Below, piece after piece: positions 43,048 to 53,239 of a stretch of DNA of 64,000 nt. Numbering within the stretch: the stretch's first letter is position 1; each line of letters starts with the position of its first letter. The notes under the pieces are model-generated. The model saw only the letters and a program-made list of their open reading frames with translations. It made no database searches and was not told the origin of the DNA. Location: positions 19,046-83,045 of the forward strand of contig VJWM01000314.1 of NCBI GenBank assembly GCA_010909165.1. The letters run 5' to 3'. The translations under genes were made by a program, and so were the position numbers. This stretch comes from Anthoceros angustus (Eukaryota; Streptophyta; Anthocerotopsida; Anthocerotales; Anthocerotaceae).

Positions 43048-43417
43048 TCCTCAATGCAAAGCAAGCGCACTTTGCCCTCTTGGATGTGCCACACGGCCCA
43101 ACCCTAGATTGGTTCATCATTCCAAAATCCTAATTCTATCTAAACTACCTATTTTCCTACTATCCCTAATTACTTTCTAATTACTCTATATATTTATTCC
43201 CTATTGGTGAGCATATATAGTGGATATCCCCCTATTCTAATTTCCTTTTTGGCGAGATTGTCACCTACCACGGTGATACGCGACTTACATGATGGTGCTT
43301 CCTTTTCTCGACCTACGGCGTGGTGTGGCGACCTACGGCGTGGTGGCGACCTACCAACCTTTGGGCCCTCACGCCCAAATGCGGTCGTTTTGACCCGTTC
43401 TTCTTCTGGGATATCCT
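43048..43417 (-). promoter_or_regulatory. Env-position frame start and AT-rich promoter-like block, unit 2
   Basis: Frame start near 43,094 (WHIQEGKVRLL-like), AT-rich block at 43,130-43,260 with TATATATTTATTCCC and GCATATATAGTGG, then GGCGTGGTG repeats. It lies directly downstream of unit 2 integrase, the position seen in unit 1 at 14,115. Confidence 0.45.
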
Positions 43418-44110
43418 CTTGCCTTCCTAACAATATCCTACAACTCCGACTTCAAGATTCTCGAGAAAAATTTCTGGCATGCTCCTCTTCAATCGTTCTA
43501 GCCAAAAAAATCAAACTTGTTTGTCTTGGCTCTTTTGGGCTGGTTGCCCAAACTTTGCGTTCCACATACTCCCCACCTCACTGTTTGCGTCCTGCAAACA
43601 GTACTCGGGTTGAAGGTACTTCTTGACCTTCCACCCATTCACTACGGTCGGCAACATTCGCCACCTAATGCGGAGTTACGGATCCATTCTCGTATCTGCT
43701 TCCACCTCGTAGGTCCCATCCATCTCCCTAAGCTTCCACAGGAAAGTCTAGGTACTATCATATAGAAGAACCAAATCCCGTCCACGATAGCCTGCTTCCT
43801 CAACCTTCCCATCATGCCGATCTTTTACGAGTTCACGAATCCATTTCTCCTCTAAAGCATCTCCCTCTTCCTCTGCTCTATGAGATTCTAGTCTAGCTAC
43901 GACTATCCTCTGATCATCGTTCATCCTCCATGATCTGTGGTAGGTACTTCAAATTCCACGGGCATCACGGTGACATGCCATCGTTAGATAATAAGGGTCT
44001 TCTTGGTGGTTACCTTCTCCAGTCCTGTAAGCCCCACAATCTTGAATGCAACTTAGCATCCCAATCATACATGTGTGTTGATTACCTTGGTGAGGATTGT
44101 GCACCCGTTC
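43418..44110 (-). pseudogene. Gypsy integrase C-terminal region, unit 2
   Basis: Corresponds to 14,440-15,090 of unit 1: the tail with GCCAAAAAAATCAAAC, the segment encoding YLTEYCLQ-like sequence near 43,580, and the MPVEFEV-like segment near 43,945. Frames are broken by small indels. Confidence 0.8.
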
Positions 44111-44600
44111 GTCTTCTCCGTCAATCCTTGCCTTTGGGGTTGTAGGGGTCGTCTTCGATGCGAATGTTGAAGTAGGTGGTTAGGGACTCAGCGACGAGTT
44201 GAGGAAATGTGTCCCGTCATGACCAACTCTAAAGGACATCCGTACCTCGTTATGATGTTCTCGAATAAAAACTTTGCCAGGTCGTCGTCCTTCCTTCGCT
44301 TGCTTCCACCATCTTCGTGCAATAATCCGTAGCCACCAAAATGTCTTCCTTGTCCATTGCGTTGGTGGTTTGATTGGTCCTCTGAAATCGATTCCCCACT
44401 TCTCGAAGGTGCTAAGTAGATGTAGGTAAGAGGCCATTGTGTGATAGCGGCGCCCAACCCTCGACGCATCACACCTCGGTGAACTCCACACATCCCGTAG
44501 CCCACGAACCACGCATTCAAAATCTTCTTAACGGTCACTGCGAATAGTGTCCACCGCCTCTCGCATGTAGTGCCTCGTGTGGCCAGTCAGCCTCTTAACC
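44110..44600 (-). pseudogene. Gypsy integrase core, unit 2
   Basis: The frame 44,538-44,188 contains TVKKILNAWF, then AKFLFENIITRYGCPLELV. The region that should hold the second catalytic aspartate reads MTGHISST, so the Asp is lost by deletion, as in unit 1. The zinc-finger half is shortened, so HHCC cannot be read in one frame. Confidence 0.82.
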
Positions 44601-45300
44601 GAGACACCTCCGGATCTTCGTCCGGCCCAAGCTTATACGCCTTCCCTTAGGCAATAGGCGAGGCTTTATGGAGAAAAACGCCCCTCCTGGACCCCGGCAT
44701 GATTCCATGCTCCGGAACTTGCGTACTTCATCAGCAGATATCTTGGGCATGAACGCCCCTCACGTTCTAATCTCCTCCTTCCGGGCATACTCGTCTCCTC
44801 TTCGTCCGTTAGTAGCCCGGTGGCGTGGATCCATCTTCAATCCCGCCTTCTGCTCCTCCTTCTCCTTCTCCTTCTCCTTCTCCTTCTCCTTCTCCTTCTC
44901 CTTCTCCTTCTTGGTCAATTGTGTCAACAAGGCTGCCTTCTTGCTCATTTGGCCTCTCCTTCTCCTTCTCCTTCTCCTTCTCGGTGATTTCCCATGAATC
45001 CATCTCCTTCTCCTGCAGTCTTCTTCAAACTTGTCATGGGGTGCATCTCCTTCCTTTTGCCAACTCGTGGCCTCCACTTGCAGCCCTCCTGCTCACCCTT
45101 GAGAGCATTCCAGCCTCCTCCTCGCGCCCATCTGGCGCCATCCTATCTCCGGTTCCAGTTGTCCTGCTGCGGCTTTTCACACTGCGCTCCCTTCTTGCTC
45201 ATTTGGCCTCTCTGGCAACAAGACTTGCTGATCAATTCTTAGGCCGTCTACAACATGCTCACGTCCTCCCCTTGACCCAGGTGGCGACCAACTCCTCGTC
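44600..45300 (-). pseudogene. RNase H-integrase linker with TTCTCC repeats, unit 2
   Basis: Degenerate linker carrying two TTCTCC tracts (about 44,852-44,911 and 44,957-44,982). Between them sits a copy of GGTCAATTGTGTCAACAAGG, a piece of the RT-connection domain that normally lies at 45,757. The joint is at TTCTTGGTCAATTG. The tract encodes Glu-Lys repeats on the minus strand. Confidence 0.6.
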
Positions 45301-45316
45301 GAAATCGGTCGTGGCC

Positions 45317-45730
45317 TCAAGTCGCTCTCCGGTTTTGGAAGAAATCAGCATTTTGATGTTGCTTCCAGCCTAGTTTCGTCGTAATCAAACTCTTGCAGCA
45401 TAGTACCCATCGGCAATCCTTCACGACAAAATCGGCTTGTTGACAAGATACTTCAGCAAAATGGTCAACATGAAGCGTCACCTTGCAAGCAAGCGGATAG
45501 TGTCTAAACTTCTTACGAGTAAATGATACCAAGACCCTCCCGCTCCGTGGTTGAGTAGTTCTTCGTCGTGACATCTCGCATAGAAAATCGGATGATCCGT
45601 TTCTTCTCGTCCTTAACGGTCCCAATGGCATAAGCGGACACATCCATACATGAAGCGGTTTCTCCCAATCCGGCGGTTGTATAACGTTGGCGCTCACCAG
45701 CATCCTTCAGCTGAAAAGCCTCTCTTGCAT
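45317..45730 (-). pseudogene. Gypsy RNase H, unit 2
   Basis: The frame 45,703-45,317 contains CKVTLHVDHFAEVSCQQADF and CRWVLCC, the same RNase H segment as in unit 1, preceded by the connection end (LHVWMCPLMP-like). Several codons of the active-site regions are lost. Confidence 0.8.
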
Positions 45731-46560
45731 TGGTCCATTCGAAGGTGTATCCTTCTTGGTCAATTGTGTCAACAAGGCTGCCTTCTTGGCGAAATCCTTG
45801 ATGAACCTCTGTAATACCCTACCAGTCCTACAAAAGCACGCTTTGCCTCACCGTTTGTGGTGCGTCCATCTCGACTATACTTGCTTTCTCCTTATCTACA
45901 GCAATCCTCTTAGAGACTCGATGTGCTAACAAAATGCCCTCCGTCATACCAAAATAACACTTCCCGGATGAAGTTTCATGTTCGACTCTGCATACGAAAA
46001 CATTGTCTCAAATGGTCTAGATGCGTTTCTCCTCCCAAACACGAAATCATCCGGAATACCTCCATGAACTTCCAAAAATCTCGAATATCGCGTTCACCAC
46101 TTTGAAAGTGGCGGGGCATTGCACAACCGAAGGGAGCTTGAATAAGCGTAAGTTCCCAATCCGTTGTGAATGTTGTCTTGTCTGATCCTCCTTCCATGAT
46201 TGTACCGAATACTCAAGCCACATCTCATACTCATGTCCTGCTGTCCATGAAAGGTAGAGGGTGATGATCCTTCTTCGTTGCTTCATTGAGCTTCCTGAAA
46301 TCTTGGCATACCCGAACCTTTCCCTGCTGCTTCTTTGGTACAATCACGATGGGCGACCCACTCGCTGGTGAGCACTGGATAAATTACCCCAGCCTCCAAA
46401 TATTGGTCGAGCTGATCCTTAACAACCATGGAATACTTGGGATTCGTGCTTGATCCTCACAGTCTTGCCCTCCTTCAAGTCGATTCGATGTATTCCCAGT
46501 TCTTCCGGTATTCCTGTCATGTCAGTAATCTTGAAGGCAAACACATCGACATACTCCCTA
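45730..46560 (-). pseudogene. Gypsy reverse transcriptase, unit 2
   Basis: From high to low: fingers with LKEGKTVRIKHE-like sequence (about 46,490), GKVRVCQDF-like region (46,310), [14 protein letters not shown]-like region (46,270), palm with FKVVNAIF (46,090-46,120), and connection (45,760-45,800). Every domain is in order but split over frames. The YxDD box near 46,040 is damaged, as in unit 1. Unlike unit 1, there is no tandem copy. Confidence 0.83.
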
Positions 46561-47620
46561 AGCACACTACGAAACTCCTCTTTTTCTATTTGTCCTAGGT
46601 ACCTAGATTTCTTGACTACCTTACTCGGTTCTAACTCTAAGTCCTCTACAGCATCGGGATCTACATATGTTCCCTTCGGGCTACATCTTGGTTCGGATCC
46701 CTCCTCGGAAAATCTCGATCATAGGCTTTACCCTTCCAAAAGGCTACTCCCCTCTATGTGCCTCATCTTGACTCTTCTCGACTTCCTCTAAGCAGTACAC
46801 CAAAATCACTCTTTATTTTGACCTCGGTGAAGGACCCGATATGCTCAGTCCTTTGCAGGAGCTTACCCCGTGCTACAGGGTGTACCCATCGGTGGGACGG
46901 ACTCCCCTCATAGGAGCCTTGCTCCATGACACAAAAGCGATCGTCCCTCTCTTGGACTTGAAGGTGATGCCACTCGACCAAAATCAAAACACATGCGTAC
47001 CATACAACCAAGGCCTACCTATCAAAACCTTATAGCCTAAATCCGACGCATCACAATGTAGGTAAGATGGAAGGTGAGACCCCAATCAGGTTGGTACATT
47101 CTTCACTCCCAATGGCTCCTTGTTTGGCCATCCATAAAACACTCGGGCGGGTGAAACTCGGTGAACCCAAGTTGATGAGTTTGTCTCCTCGTCATCAAGT
47201 TGACTCCGATCCGAATCTAATGGCACATTGGGCACCAAACATCCAATTTCAACCTCAATCTCGGGTGCCCCAAATCAACAAGTTCGACCACATTTACCTC
47301 CAGGCGTTTCTCACTCCCACTACTTGAGATTCCCCGATCGCCTCCTTCACAATTTTGCGGGATCTCGGACTCACATGCAAGCATCTCAGCCCGACCACAA
47401 ATTCGCGGTCAAGTCGTCGTGGCGGAGATCTTATCGACAAGGTTTCCTCCCGTTTGCAGCCACAGCGCTGGTCGACTCCGACCTTATTGGTAAAGTTCGA
47501 TTCCATGATCCCTCTCGGTGGGACCCTATACAGCGGATCAACCTCACGCTTCTTCCGTCGGGTGAGCTGTTAGCTCATCCTCCCGGCGCCGCGCCCCGGT
47601 GATATCGGGAGGAAGGTGAG
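46560..47620 (-). pseudogene. Gypsy protease and flanking linker, unit 2
   Basis: Retropepsin remnants at 47,090-47,235, where the minus strand reads VPLDSDRSQL followed in another frame by HQLGFTEFHPPE. The DSGS-like site again shows Asp-Ser-Asp. Upstream (47,294-47,510) SNFTNKVGVDQ-like sequence matches the unit 1 gag-pro spacer. Confidence 0.7.
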
Positions 47621-48314
47621 TCGTCCCTCACCTTCCTCCTTCCTTGGCCCTTCTTCGCCCGCCCTCGGGGTATGCTGTCTACCCGTAGTGCCGGTGGGGT
47701 GATGCACTGCTTCGGTTGGGTGGGCCCGTTCCTTCTCCTTCTCACCGCGCAGCGTCTCGGAGGCCAAGGTGAGTCGTCCCTCACCTTCCTCCTTCCTCCT
47801 TCCTCCACACGCCCGTTTTCCACCGGCCTTTCTCCGTGCTCCGATCGGTGGTCACCTTGGCCACCATCAATCCTTCATCCGCTCATCTCTCCTTTACCCT
47901 TCCTCCACAATTCCGATGTCACCTGGATTGAGAAATCATACTCCGCTCCACCTTGACATGGCGTGGTCATGTCGGTTTGATTGGGCGTGCCTCCTCTGCA
48001 GCTCGTGAACGACCCAGTGGTGGTGCCACTCGCCACGACACACAGGATCCCCATCTTATGTCCCAATTCCTTGCACTTGACAAAGGGTACATAACCCACT
48101 TGCTTCGTGGTTACGGGCATTCGTTTGAGTAGTGACTGCTCCATAATTATACATCACAGAATCGCCATCGGCCTGATGGATCGGTCTCCATGGTCTGGCG
48201 ATCGTCGGTCGCGATCCATACCTTGAGGGGGGTGTAGGTTGGTAAGTCGCCCTCATTGGAGGTGGCCGACTTCGATGTGGCTTGCACACAAAGCTTCATC
48301 CACATACCAATAAG
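47570..48314 (-). pseudogene. Gag-protease spacer, unit 2
   Basis: Matches 19,980-20,830 with many indels and one local duplication: the word GGTGAGTCGTCCCTCACC occurs twice (47,615 and 47,768). Frames are rich in Arg, Glu and Pro. No domain recognised. Confidence 0.55.
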
Positions 48315-48537
48315 TCACGGCATGACGGTTTCCACATGATTTACCGTATGGTGCGAATACATTCCATTGGTGTGTCCCGTTTGATGACAAATTGAGCAAT
48401 ACACCAACTGTCTCGCCGGTGAGGGAGATCTTTGTGGAGCTTGATTCTTCACAGCTTTGACCTCTAACTCGGTCAATCTCTTGGTTAAAGCCTCCACTTG
48501 TCCCGCAATTCCTCCTCTGGCTGCGGATGTTTCTCCC
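48315..48537 (-). pseudogene. gag: Gypsy gag zinc-knuckle region, unit 2, cut by the copia insertion
   Basis: The frame contains GGIAGQVEALTKRLTELEVK, then LVYCSICHQTGHTNGMYS. Compared with unit 1 the final zinc-binding Cys is replaced by sequence out of frame (NGMY for NREC). At 48,537 the gag ends abruptly at CTCCC and a copia LTR begins. Similar gag sequence resumes at 63,668. Confidence 0.85.
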
Positions 48538-48791
48538 TGATGAGAATCAATAGCTCTTAGATAGAAGAGAAACAATGGAATGAATTGATTAATGAGTAAA
48601 GTACAAGCCTTTAAATAGGCTGGGTGGTTGGGTGGTTACAACAATATGTTGTTGTAACCATAAGTAATTACAACCATAAGTTGTTGCAACTATAAGTTGT
48701 TGTAACTAACTACCTAAAGCCCTAGCTCTAAATTAATGTTTAAGTAATGAGGCCCTAATGAATAGTGCCCTAAGCTAGACCTATTTCATCA
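48538..48791 (-). mobile_element. Complete copia LTR, 254 bp
   Basis: It begins TGATGAGAATC and ends TTCATCA on the plus strand, so on the minus strand it is TGATGAAATAGG...CTCATCA with the usual TG/CA ends. A stub with the same end lies next to a primer site at 61,495, which proves the orientation. The LTR has a TATA-like box (48,608-48,619) and repeated GTTGTAAC/AAGTTGTTG words (48,639-48,711). It is flanked on both sides by CTCCC, which may be a target duplication or chance. Confidence 0.9.
48608..48619 (-). promoter_or_regulatory. TATA box of the copia LTR
   Basis: CCTATTTAAAGG on the minus strand, about 70 nt upstream of the inner LTR end. Spacing and context fit the U3/R border of a short copia LTR. 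Confidence 0.55.
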
Positions 48792-49200
48792 CTCCCACTA
48801 GTGGCAAAGGCAATGTCGGGGACGTGTAGCAATCATTGCATACATCAAACTCCCTACGGTGATGAGTATGGGACCTTCTCCATTTCGACTTTGTCCTCCT
48901 CGAGCTTGGGCAATCCAGCGCGAAAGTTTCACATATGGAGGCAATGGGTACCCAATGGCTTCCCCTTCTCCATGTTGAAGCGTTGAAGCACCATTAATGT
49001 ATTAAAATTAGACAAATAAAGCGGGGCGCTTATGTCACGAATCGCATGCCAAGTATACCCTCTCCCAAGTCTGTCATTTCAAAGTGAGCATTCAACTTTG
49101 ACTTCAACGAAATCTCATCGATCTTGTTCCGACAATTAGCATATCATCCACATAGAGGATCAAAATGAGGTCTAAATCATAGATAGACTCACTTAATCAA
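48792..49200 (-). pseudogene. Copia reverse transcriptase with intact YVDD box
   Basis: Read on the minus strand from 49,200 downward: LILILYVDDMLIVG (YVDD at 49,143-49,154), then LGMRFV, LQRFNMEKGKPLGT and VGSLMYAMIATRPDIAFAT, the second half of a copia RT (RVT_2). The catalytic box is intact, but frames shift at least twice after it. The sequence stops at CACTAGTGGGAG directly against the LTR, so RNase H and the polypurine tract are missing from this copy. Confidence 0.85.
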
Positions 49201-49375
49201 AAGTTATAAGCCTAAGAAATGCTAACTTAAGCTTGATGAATAAATAAGCCTGAAATAGAAAACTTAATATGTCCACCAAAATATTCACCAGAATAAGGTT
49301 GAAAAAATAATAGCCTAAATAGCTTAAAGGCTTAAAAGAGGCCTAAAATAAATAAATGGTAAAAAAAAGGCAAAT
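49200..49375. other. AT-rich spacer
   Basis: AT-rich sequence with repeated AAGCCT/TAGCCT words (49,208, 49,245, 49,313 and 49,341). No coding frame and no similarity to the rest of the window. Confidence 0.4.
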
Positions 49376-49399
49376 GGATAAGCCCATACGGGCTTATCC
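49376..49399. other. Perfect 10-bp hairpin
   Basis: Arms GGATAAGCCC and GGGCTTATCC around the 4-nt loop ATAC. It stands exactly at the change from AT-rich to very GC-rich sequence. It could be the end of an unidentified element or a terminator-like fold; no protein partner is known. Confidence 0.75.
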
Positions 49400-49650
49400 T
49401 ATGTCGGCCACGATTAGTGGGCACAAGGCGGTCGGCCGTCGGCCGCACATGCCTGCCGAGAGCGTCATTGTCGCTCCCTCTCCGCATTGTGCTCATCGCC
49501 GCGCCGCGCCCACATCGCGCCCGCCGCGCCTCGCGCCGCCGCCCACGTGGCCGCCTTGCGCCCGCTCTGGCGCTCATGTGGCTGCAGCGCCGCTTGGTGT
49601 GCTCGCCCTTTTGCATCGCGTGGTTTGTCCACATCTAATGCCATAGCGCA
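49400..49650. other. GC-rich island
   Basis: About 250 bp dominated by GCCGCGCC-type words, far richer in CpG than its surroundings. Ala/Arg-rich frames on both strands are probably chance results of composition. No match in the window. It could be a host CpG-rich promoter or first-exon fragment, or part of another LTR. Confidence 0.45.
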
Positions 49651-49689
49651 TTCGGGTGTGATGTGCTCACTCGGTGATGCTCGCTGCTA

Positions 49690-50560
49690 TCCTCGATTGG
49701 TGGAAAATTGAAAATGATGATATGTCCAATTGTTGCAGCCACAAATGTGGAGACTATCTCGTGTTAATATGGCACGCTTGATAGTTGATTGCATGATTTT
49801 CATTGCTCCATTTTTCATTTTCCATGTCTTGGTCTCTAAGACCAAAAGGCTAATGTGGTGGCAGGTCCTTGCTGGAGGAAGGGCGCCCCCCCGCTCCAAA
49901 GGACGAGGCCATAAAGAAAATGAAGAGAGCAAACCGAGTAGAAGAAGAAAACTTGCCGCTGCGTGAGAAAAAGGATATATTGAGCGAAGCCGCCCTGCGT
50001 CTTGTGGTATAGAGATGCACTGCGGGTGAAGAGATCCCGATGTCGGGCCCGGCCGTAATATAGGAAATGATGGAAGATCACCCGCCGCACCTCCACGGTT
50101 GGAGTAGGCTTCCAGCATCTTGTTCTCATTGAAGAATACGTCGTTAGTACAAACAACCTTTCTAGCCTCTGGATCCCACAAGCGGTATCCCATCTCACGG
50201 AATCACCATAGCGCCAAAAATACATTTCTTGGACTTGGGTGCCAACTTGTCGAAACTCTTTTGGAACATGGCGGTATGCCTCACGGTAAACACTCGCGGA
50301 TGCTTGTAGGATGGTTTCTTTCGGACCATAGCTCTGGAACCTCCTCATCAACCTTCAGGAGATCTTAATAAGATGAATGAATGGTCTGCTTACCAAACCC
50401 ATTAGGCAATCCGAGCTTGACAACAAACTATGCATCCTCTCCCGTTGGTTACATTCATCGCTCGGCCACACCATTTTGTGGAGGAGTATCGGGATCGATT
50501 CTCTTTTGATTCCCTTGGAATCACGAGAATGGCGAAAGCTATGTAAAGAATATACAATTG
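49690..50560 (-). pseudogene. Copia integrase C-terminal part, family B, copy 1
   Basis: From high to low: PPQNGVAER (50,470-50,490) with the catalytic Glu of the DDE core; AYRHVPKEFRQVGTQVQEM in one frame and the SH3-like segment MGYRLWDPEARKVVCTNDVF in another (50,130-50,193); then FFNENKMLEAYSNRGG. The SH3-like segment follows the core in copia integrases. A second copy lies at 52,545-53,030. At 49,690-50,090 the frame enters unrelated sequence. Confidence 0.82.
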
Positions 50561-51118
50561 AGGTTCGTAATAGTTTTAAGCTAGAAACCAGCCATGCCTT
50601 CTGAAAAGGCGTAACCCTAATGAAGCGTTATGACCCTTTAAAATAACTTAAGTGAATGAACCCTAAACATGATTCCAACACATCTATTTTGCGGATGTGG
50701 AGAAAGGGTAGGCACAAGCCATGTGAGGTTTGCCCTACCTCTACAACCTATAACAAAACAAAAGGAAAATACCAACTCCTATTTGCCTGAAACCTATGCG
50801 AGCAACATACATGGTGCTTGGAGGAAAGGACGACCACGTCCCCATGGAATATGTATGTGAGAAAAAGGGATAAAATGATGTGGTTAGGTGCATATCCATG
50901 TGAAGAGTACGAAGGACACACCAAGCACTTGTATAGTAAGTGACCTAACGAATGACTAACTCAACACCATTTTTCTTCCCACCCATGGAGTGTTTTGTAG
51001 GGTCCTTTTGGGCATTAGAGAGAGAAGAGAAGGAGTACAGTGATGATTACTTGGAAATAGAAGAGGAAATAAACATGCTAGATAAACTTTGTGGATTGTA
51101 AAAATTGGAAAATACCTA
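50560..51118. other. Stretch without recognisable gene
   Basis: 50,560-50,680 matches 53,040-53,165. The rest has no counterpart in the window. Short frames show no motif. It may be the 3' untranslated part and LTR remnant of copia family B, since it follows RNase H on the minus strand. Confidence 0.4.
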
Positions 51119-51420
51119 CTAGTTAGCTGGCTTAACCTCTTGTACTCCTAACATTTTCATGTGTTTTAAATGCAAATCTCTTCCTAATGACTTGGTTAAA
51201 AGGTCAGCTGGGTTGTTTTGAGTTGGTATATAATTGATATCTATTGTTTTATTTTCTAACATTTCCGTATGTAATGATACTCATTGCTATATGTTTAGTT
51301 CGAGTGGAAAAGCAGGTTCCTAGCTAAGGCAATAGCCCCCGCATCCGAGAGGTGTAGGTCCATCTTGGGGATAATTCAACTCTCAATGCTAACCTACTCC
51401 AGACTATATCCTTGGAGGAG
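51119..51420 (-). pseudogene. Copia RNase H C-terminus, family B
   Basis: The last frame reads IDINYIPTQNNPADLLTKSL, then GRDLHLKHMKMLGVQEVKP-AN and a stop at 51,119-51,121. This is the C-terminal end of copia pol (A-D-L/I-L-T-K signature). Upstream (51,262-51,400) AGAIALARN and, in another frame, TKHIAMSI follow; the shift lies between them. The end of pol is therefore well placed here. Confidence 0.85.
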
Positions 51421-51599
51421 GTGAGGACCCTATACTCGACTCAGTCGACAAAGCAATGGTTGGTTCTTACTTGACCATGAAATGGGTGCACCTCCTAGCG
51501 ATGCATAGCGGATCTGATTTGCGGCTATCGGGATCTCCAAGTCGGCATGATAAGGTTAATTGTAACTTAGATATGCCGGGAACATGTTTATACATCAAT

Positions 51600-51910
51600 C
51601 CTGTGCATAGTCCCTTTTAAAATACCTGAATATTCTCTTGACACATTGCCAATGTTGTCGTCCGGATTCTCAAAAATTGTGAGGCACTAACTTCAAAAGA
51701 TATATCGGGTCTTGTGAAGTTACTTAAATATATTAAGGTGCCAACAAATGTAGTATGGCTGACATTCCTTTCTCTGCATCTTTTAGGGCTCATATCTGCG
51801 TAAGCCTTGTGCCACTTGGAAATGGTGTGGTGGCTTAGCATCTTCTAGTCCAAACTTATTTAAGCTTTCTTTTATATATTTTGTTTTGAACCAAGGAAAT
51901 GGATTTATTA
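51600..51910 (-). pseudogene. Copia RT C-terminal part, family B
   Basis: The frame 51,841-51,617 reads ISKWHKAYADMSPKRCRERN, then FVGTLIYLSNFTRPDISFEV, which is the VGSLMYL..TRPDI block between RT and RNase H. It lies in the right order before RNase H (51,119-51,420). Confidence 0.82.
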
Positions 51911-51979
51911 CCTCTATTTCTTATAATGTTAACGCCATAAGGGCATAACTAAGGTCTCCAGTGCTCATTTCATAATGAC

Positions 51980-52540
51980 TTCTCAACAAAACCTTACGGT
52001 TCTTTGCATGTAGGCGTCCTCTTGAAGGTCACCATGCAAGAATGCCCGTCTTGACATCCATACAGCAAGTTCCATATCATCACGGCAAGCAGAACACATG
52101 AAAGTTGTCATTTTGACTCGGTGAGAAAATCTCATCAAAGTCAATGCAGGTACATTGCTTGAAACCCTTAGCAACCAATCGTGCCTTGTACTTTGGTTTG
52201 CCATCATGAGTATGACCTTCATCTTGTACACCATTTGCGGTAGTGCCTTCTTATCATAAACGGAACCAACTCCCAAGTTTGGTTCTTATGCGGTAATTCA
52301 TTTAAAGCATGGCCTTCTCCATACATTTGTTACTCGTGATATGGCCTCTTTGTAAGAAGAGGGTTCCCCTGTCTGTCGGCCTTAACATAATCGAGAGATG
52401 GATCATGTAATCACGCGACCCTCGAAACACGAGCACCTCTATAGGTGCTTGTTCGACTCTTGGTTCATCTATCGGTGGAGGAATGTGCTGCACATTACCG
52501 CGATTATCACACGCCCTTGATGATCATGTCCATCTTCTTG
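51980..52540 (-). pseudogene. Copia linker and RT N-terminal half, family B
   Basis: Linker with LRPTDRGTLFLQRGHITSN-like sequence and, across frames, EPSSYKEA-like words (52,290-52,420). Then, over three frames, WELVPL, ARLVAKGFKQ-like, IDFDEIFSP-like and VKTGILA/FLHGDLQEDAY segments (51,983-52,276). These are the fingers and first palm motif of RVT_2. At least four frameshifts separate them. Confidence 0.8.
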
Positions 52541-52544
52541 GAAG

Positions 52545-53035
52545 ATCACCCTTCAGCACCTCCACGGTTGGAGTAGGCTTCTGGCCATCTTGTTCTCATT
52601 GAAGAATACGTCGTTAGTACAAACAACCTTTCTAGCCTCTGGATCACAAGCGGTATCCCATCTCACGGAATCACCATAGCGAAAAATACATTTCTTGGAC
52701 TTGGGTGCCAACATCCCGAAACTCTTTTGGAACATGGCGGTATGCCTCACGAAACACTTTCATGGATGCTTGTAGGATGGTTTCTTTCGGACCATAGCTC
52801 CTGGAACCTCCTCATCACGCCTTATTAGGAGATCTGTTAATAAGATGAGCTGCGATGAACCTTTTGCTTACCCAAAACCCATTAGGCAATCGAGCTTGAC
52901 AACAAACTATGCATCCTCTCTGATTGGATTACATTCATCGCTCGGCCACACCATTTTGTGGAGGAGTATCTGTGATCAATTCTCTTTTGATTCCCTTGGA
53001 ATCACGAGAATGGCTGAAGCTATGTAAAGAATATA
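52545..53035 (-). pseudogene. Copia integrase C-terminal part, family B, copy 2
   Basis: PPQNGVAER segment at about 52,955, then KKCIFRYGDSVRWDTAC and DPEARKVVCTNDVFFNENKM at 52,570-52,700. Together with 51,119-52,540 this makes a collinear, shortened family B pol: integrase end, linker, RT, RNase H in about 1.9 kb, where an intact copia would need clearly more. Confidence 0.82.
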
Positions 53036-53239
53036 TACTGAGTTCGTAATAGTTTTAAGCTAGAAACCAAAAGCCATGCCTTTGAAAAGGCGTAACCCTA
53101 ATGAAGCGTTATGACCCTTTAAAATAACTTAAGTGAATGAACCTAAACATGATTCCAACACATCTATTCCTTCTCCACTTGTTGGTCATGATTCATTTGC
53201 ATGTTCGATCTTGAGAATTCGTCGTCTTTTAGTGGGCTA

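Noticed and set aside
42498-43180. Frames of 160-200 codons with poly-Leu, poly-Pro, poly-Ser, poly-Glu or poly-Arg
   Set aside because: All are frames of the long CTC tract. Only the poly-Glu frame is even compatible with the neighbouring env-position sequence.
48792-48800. AGTGGGAG as the copia polypurine tract
   Set aside because: The word is part of the RT coding sequence (TRPDIAFATSG region) that is joined to the LTR here, so it is not shown to be the original tract.
49356-49711. Ala/Arg-rich small proteins in the GC-rich island
   Set aside because: Several frames are open on both strands, as expected from GC-rich composition. No motif or homologous frame is seen.
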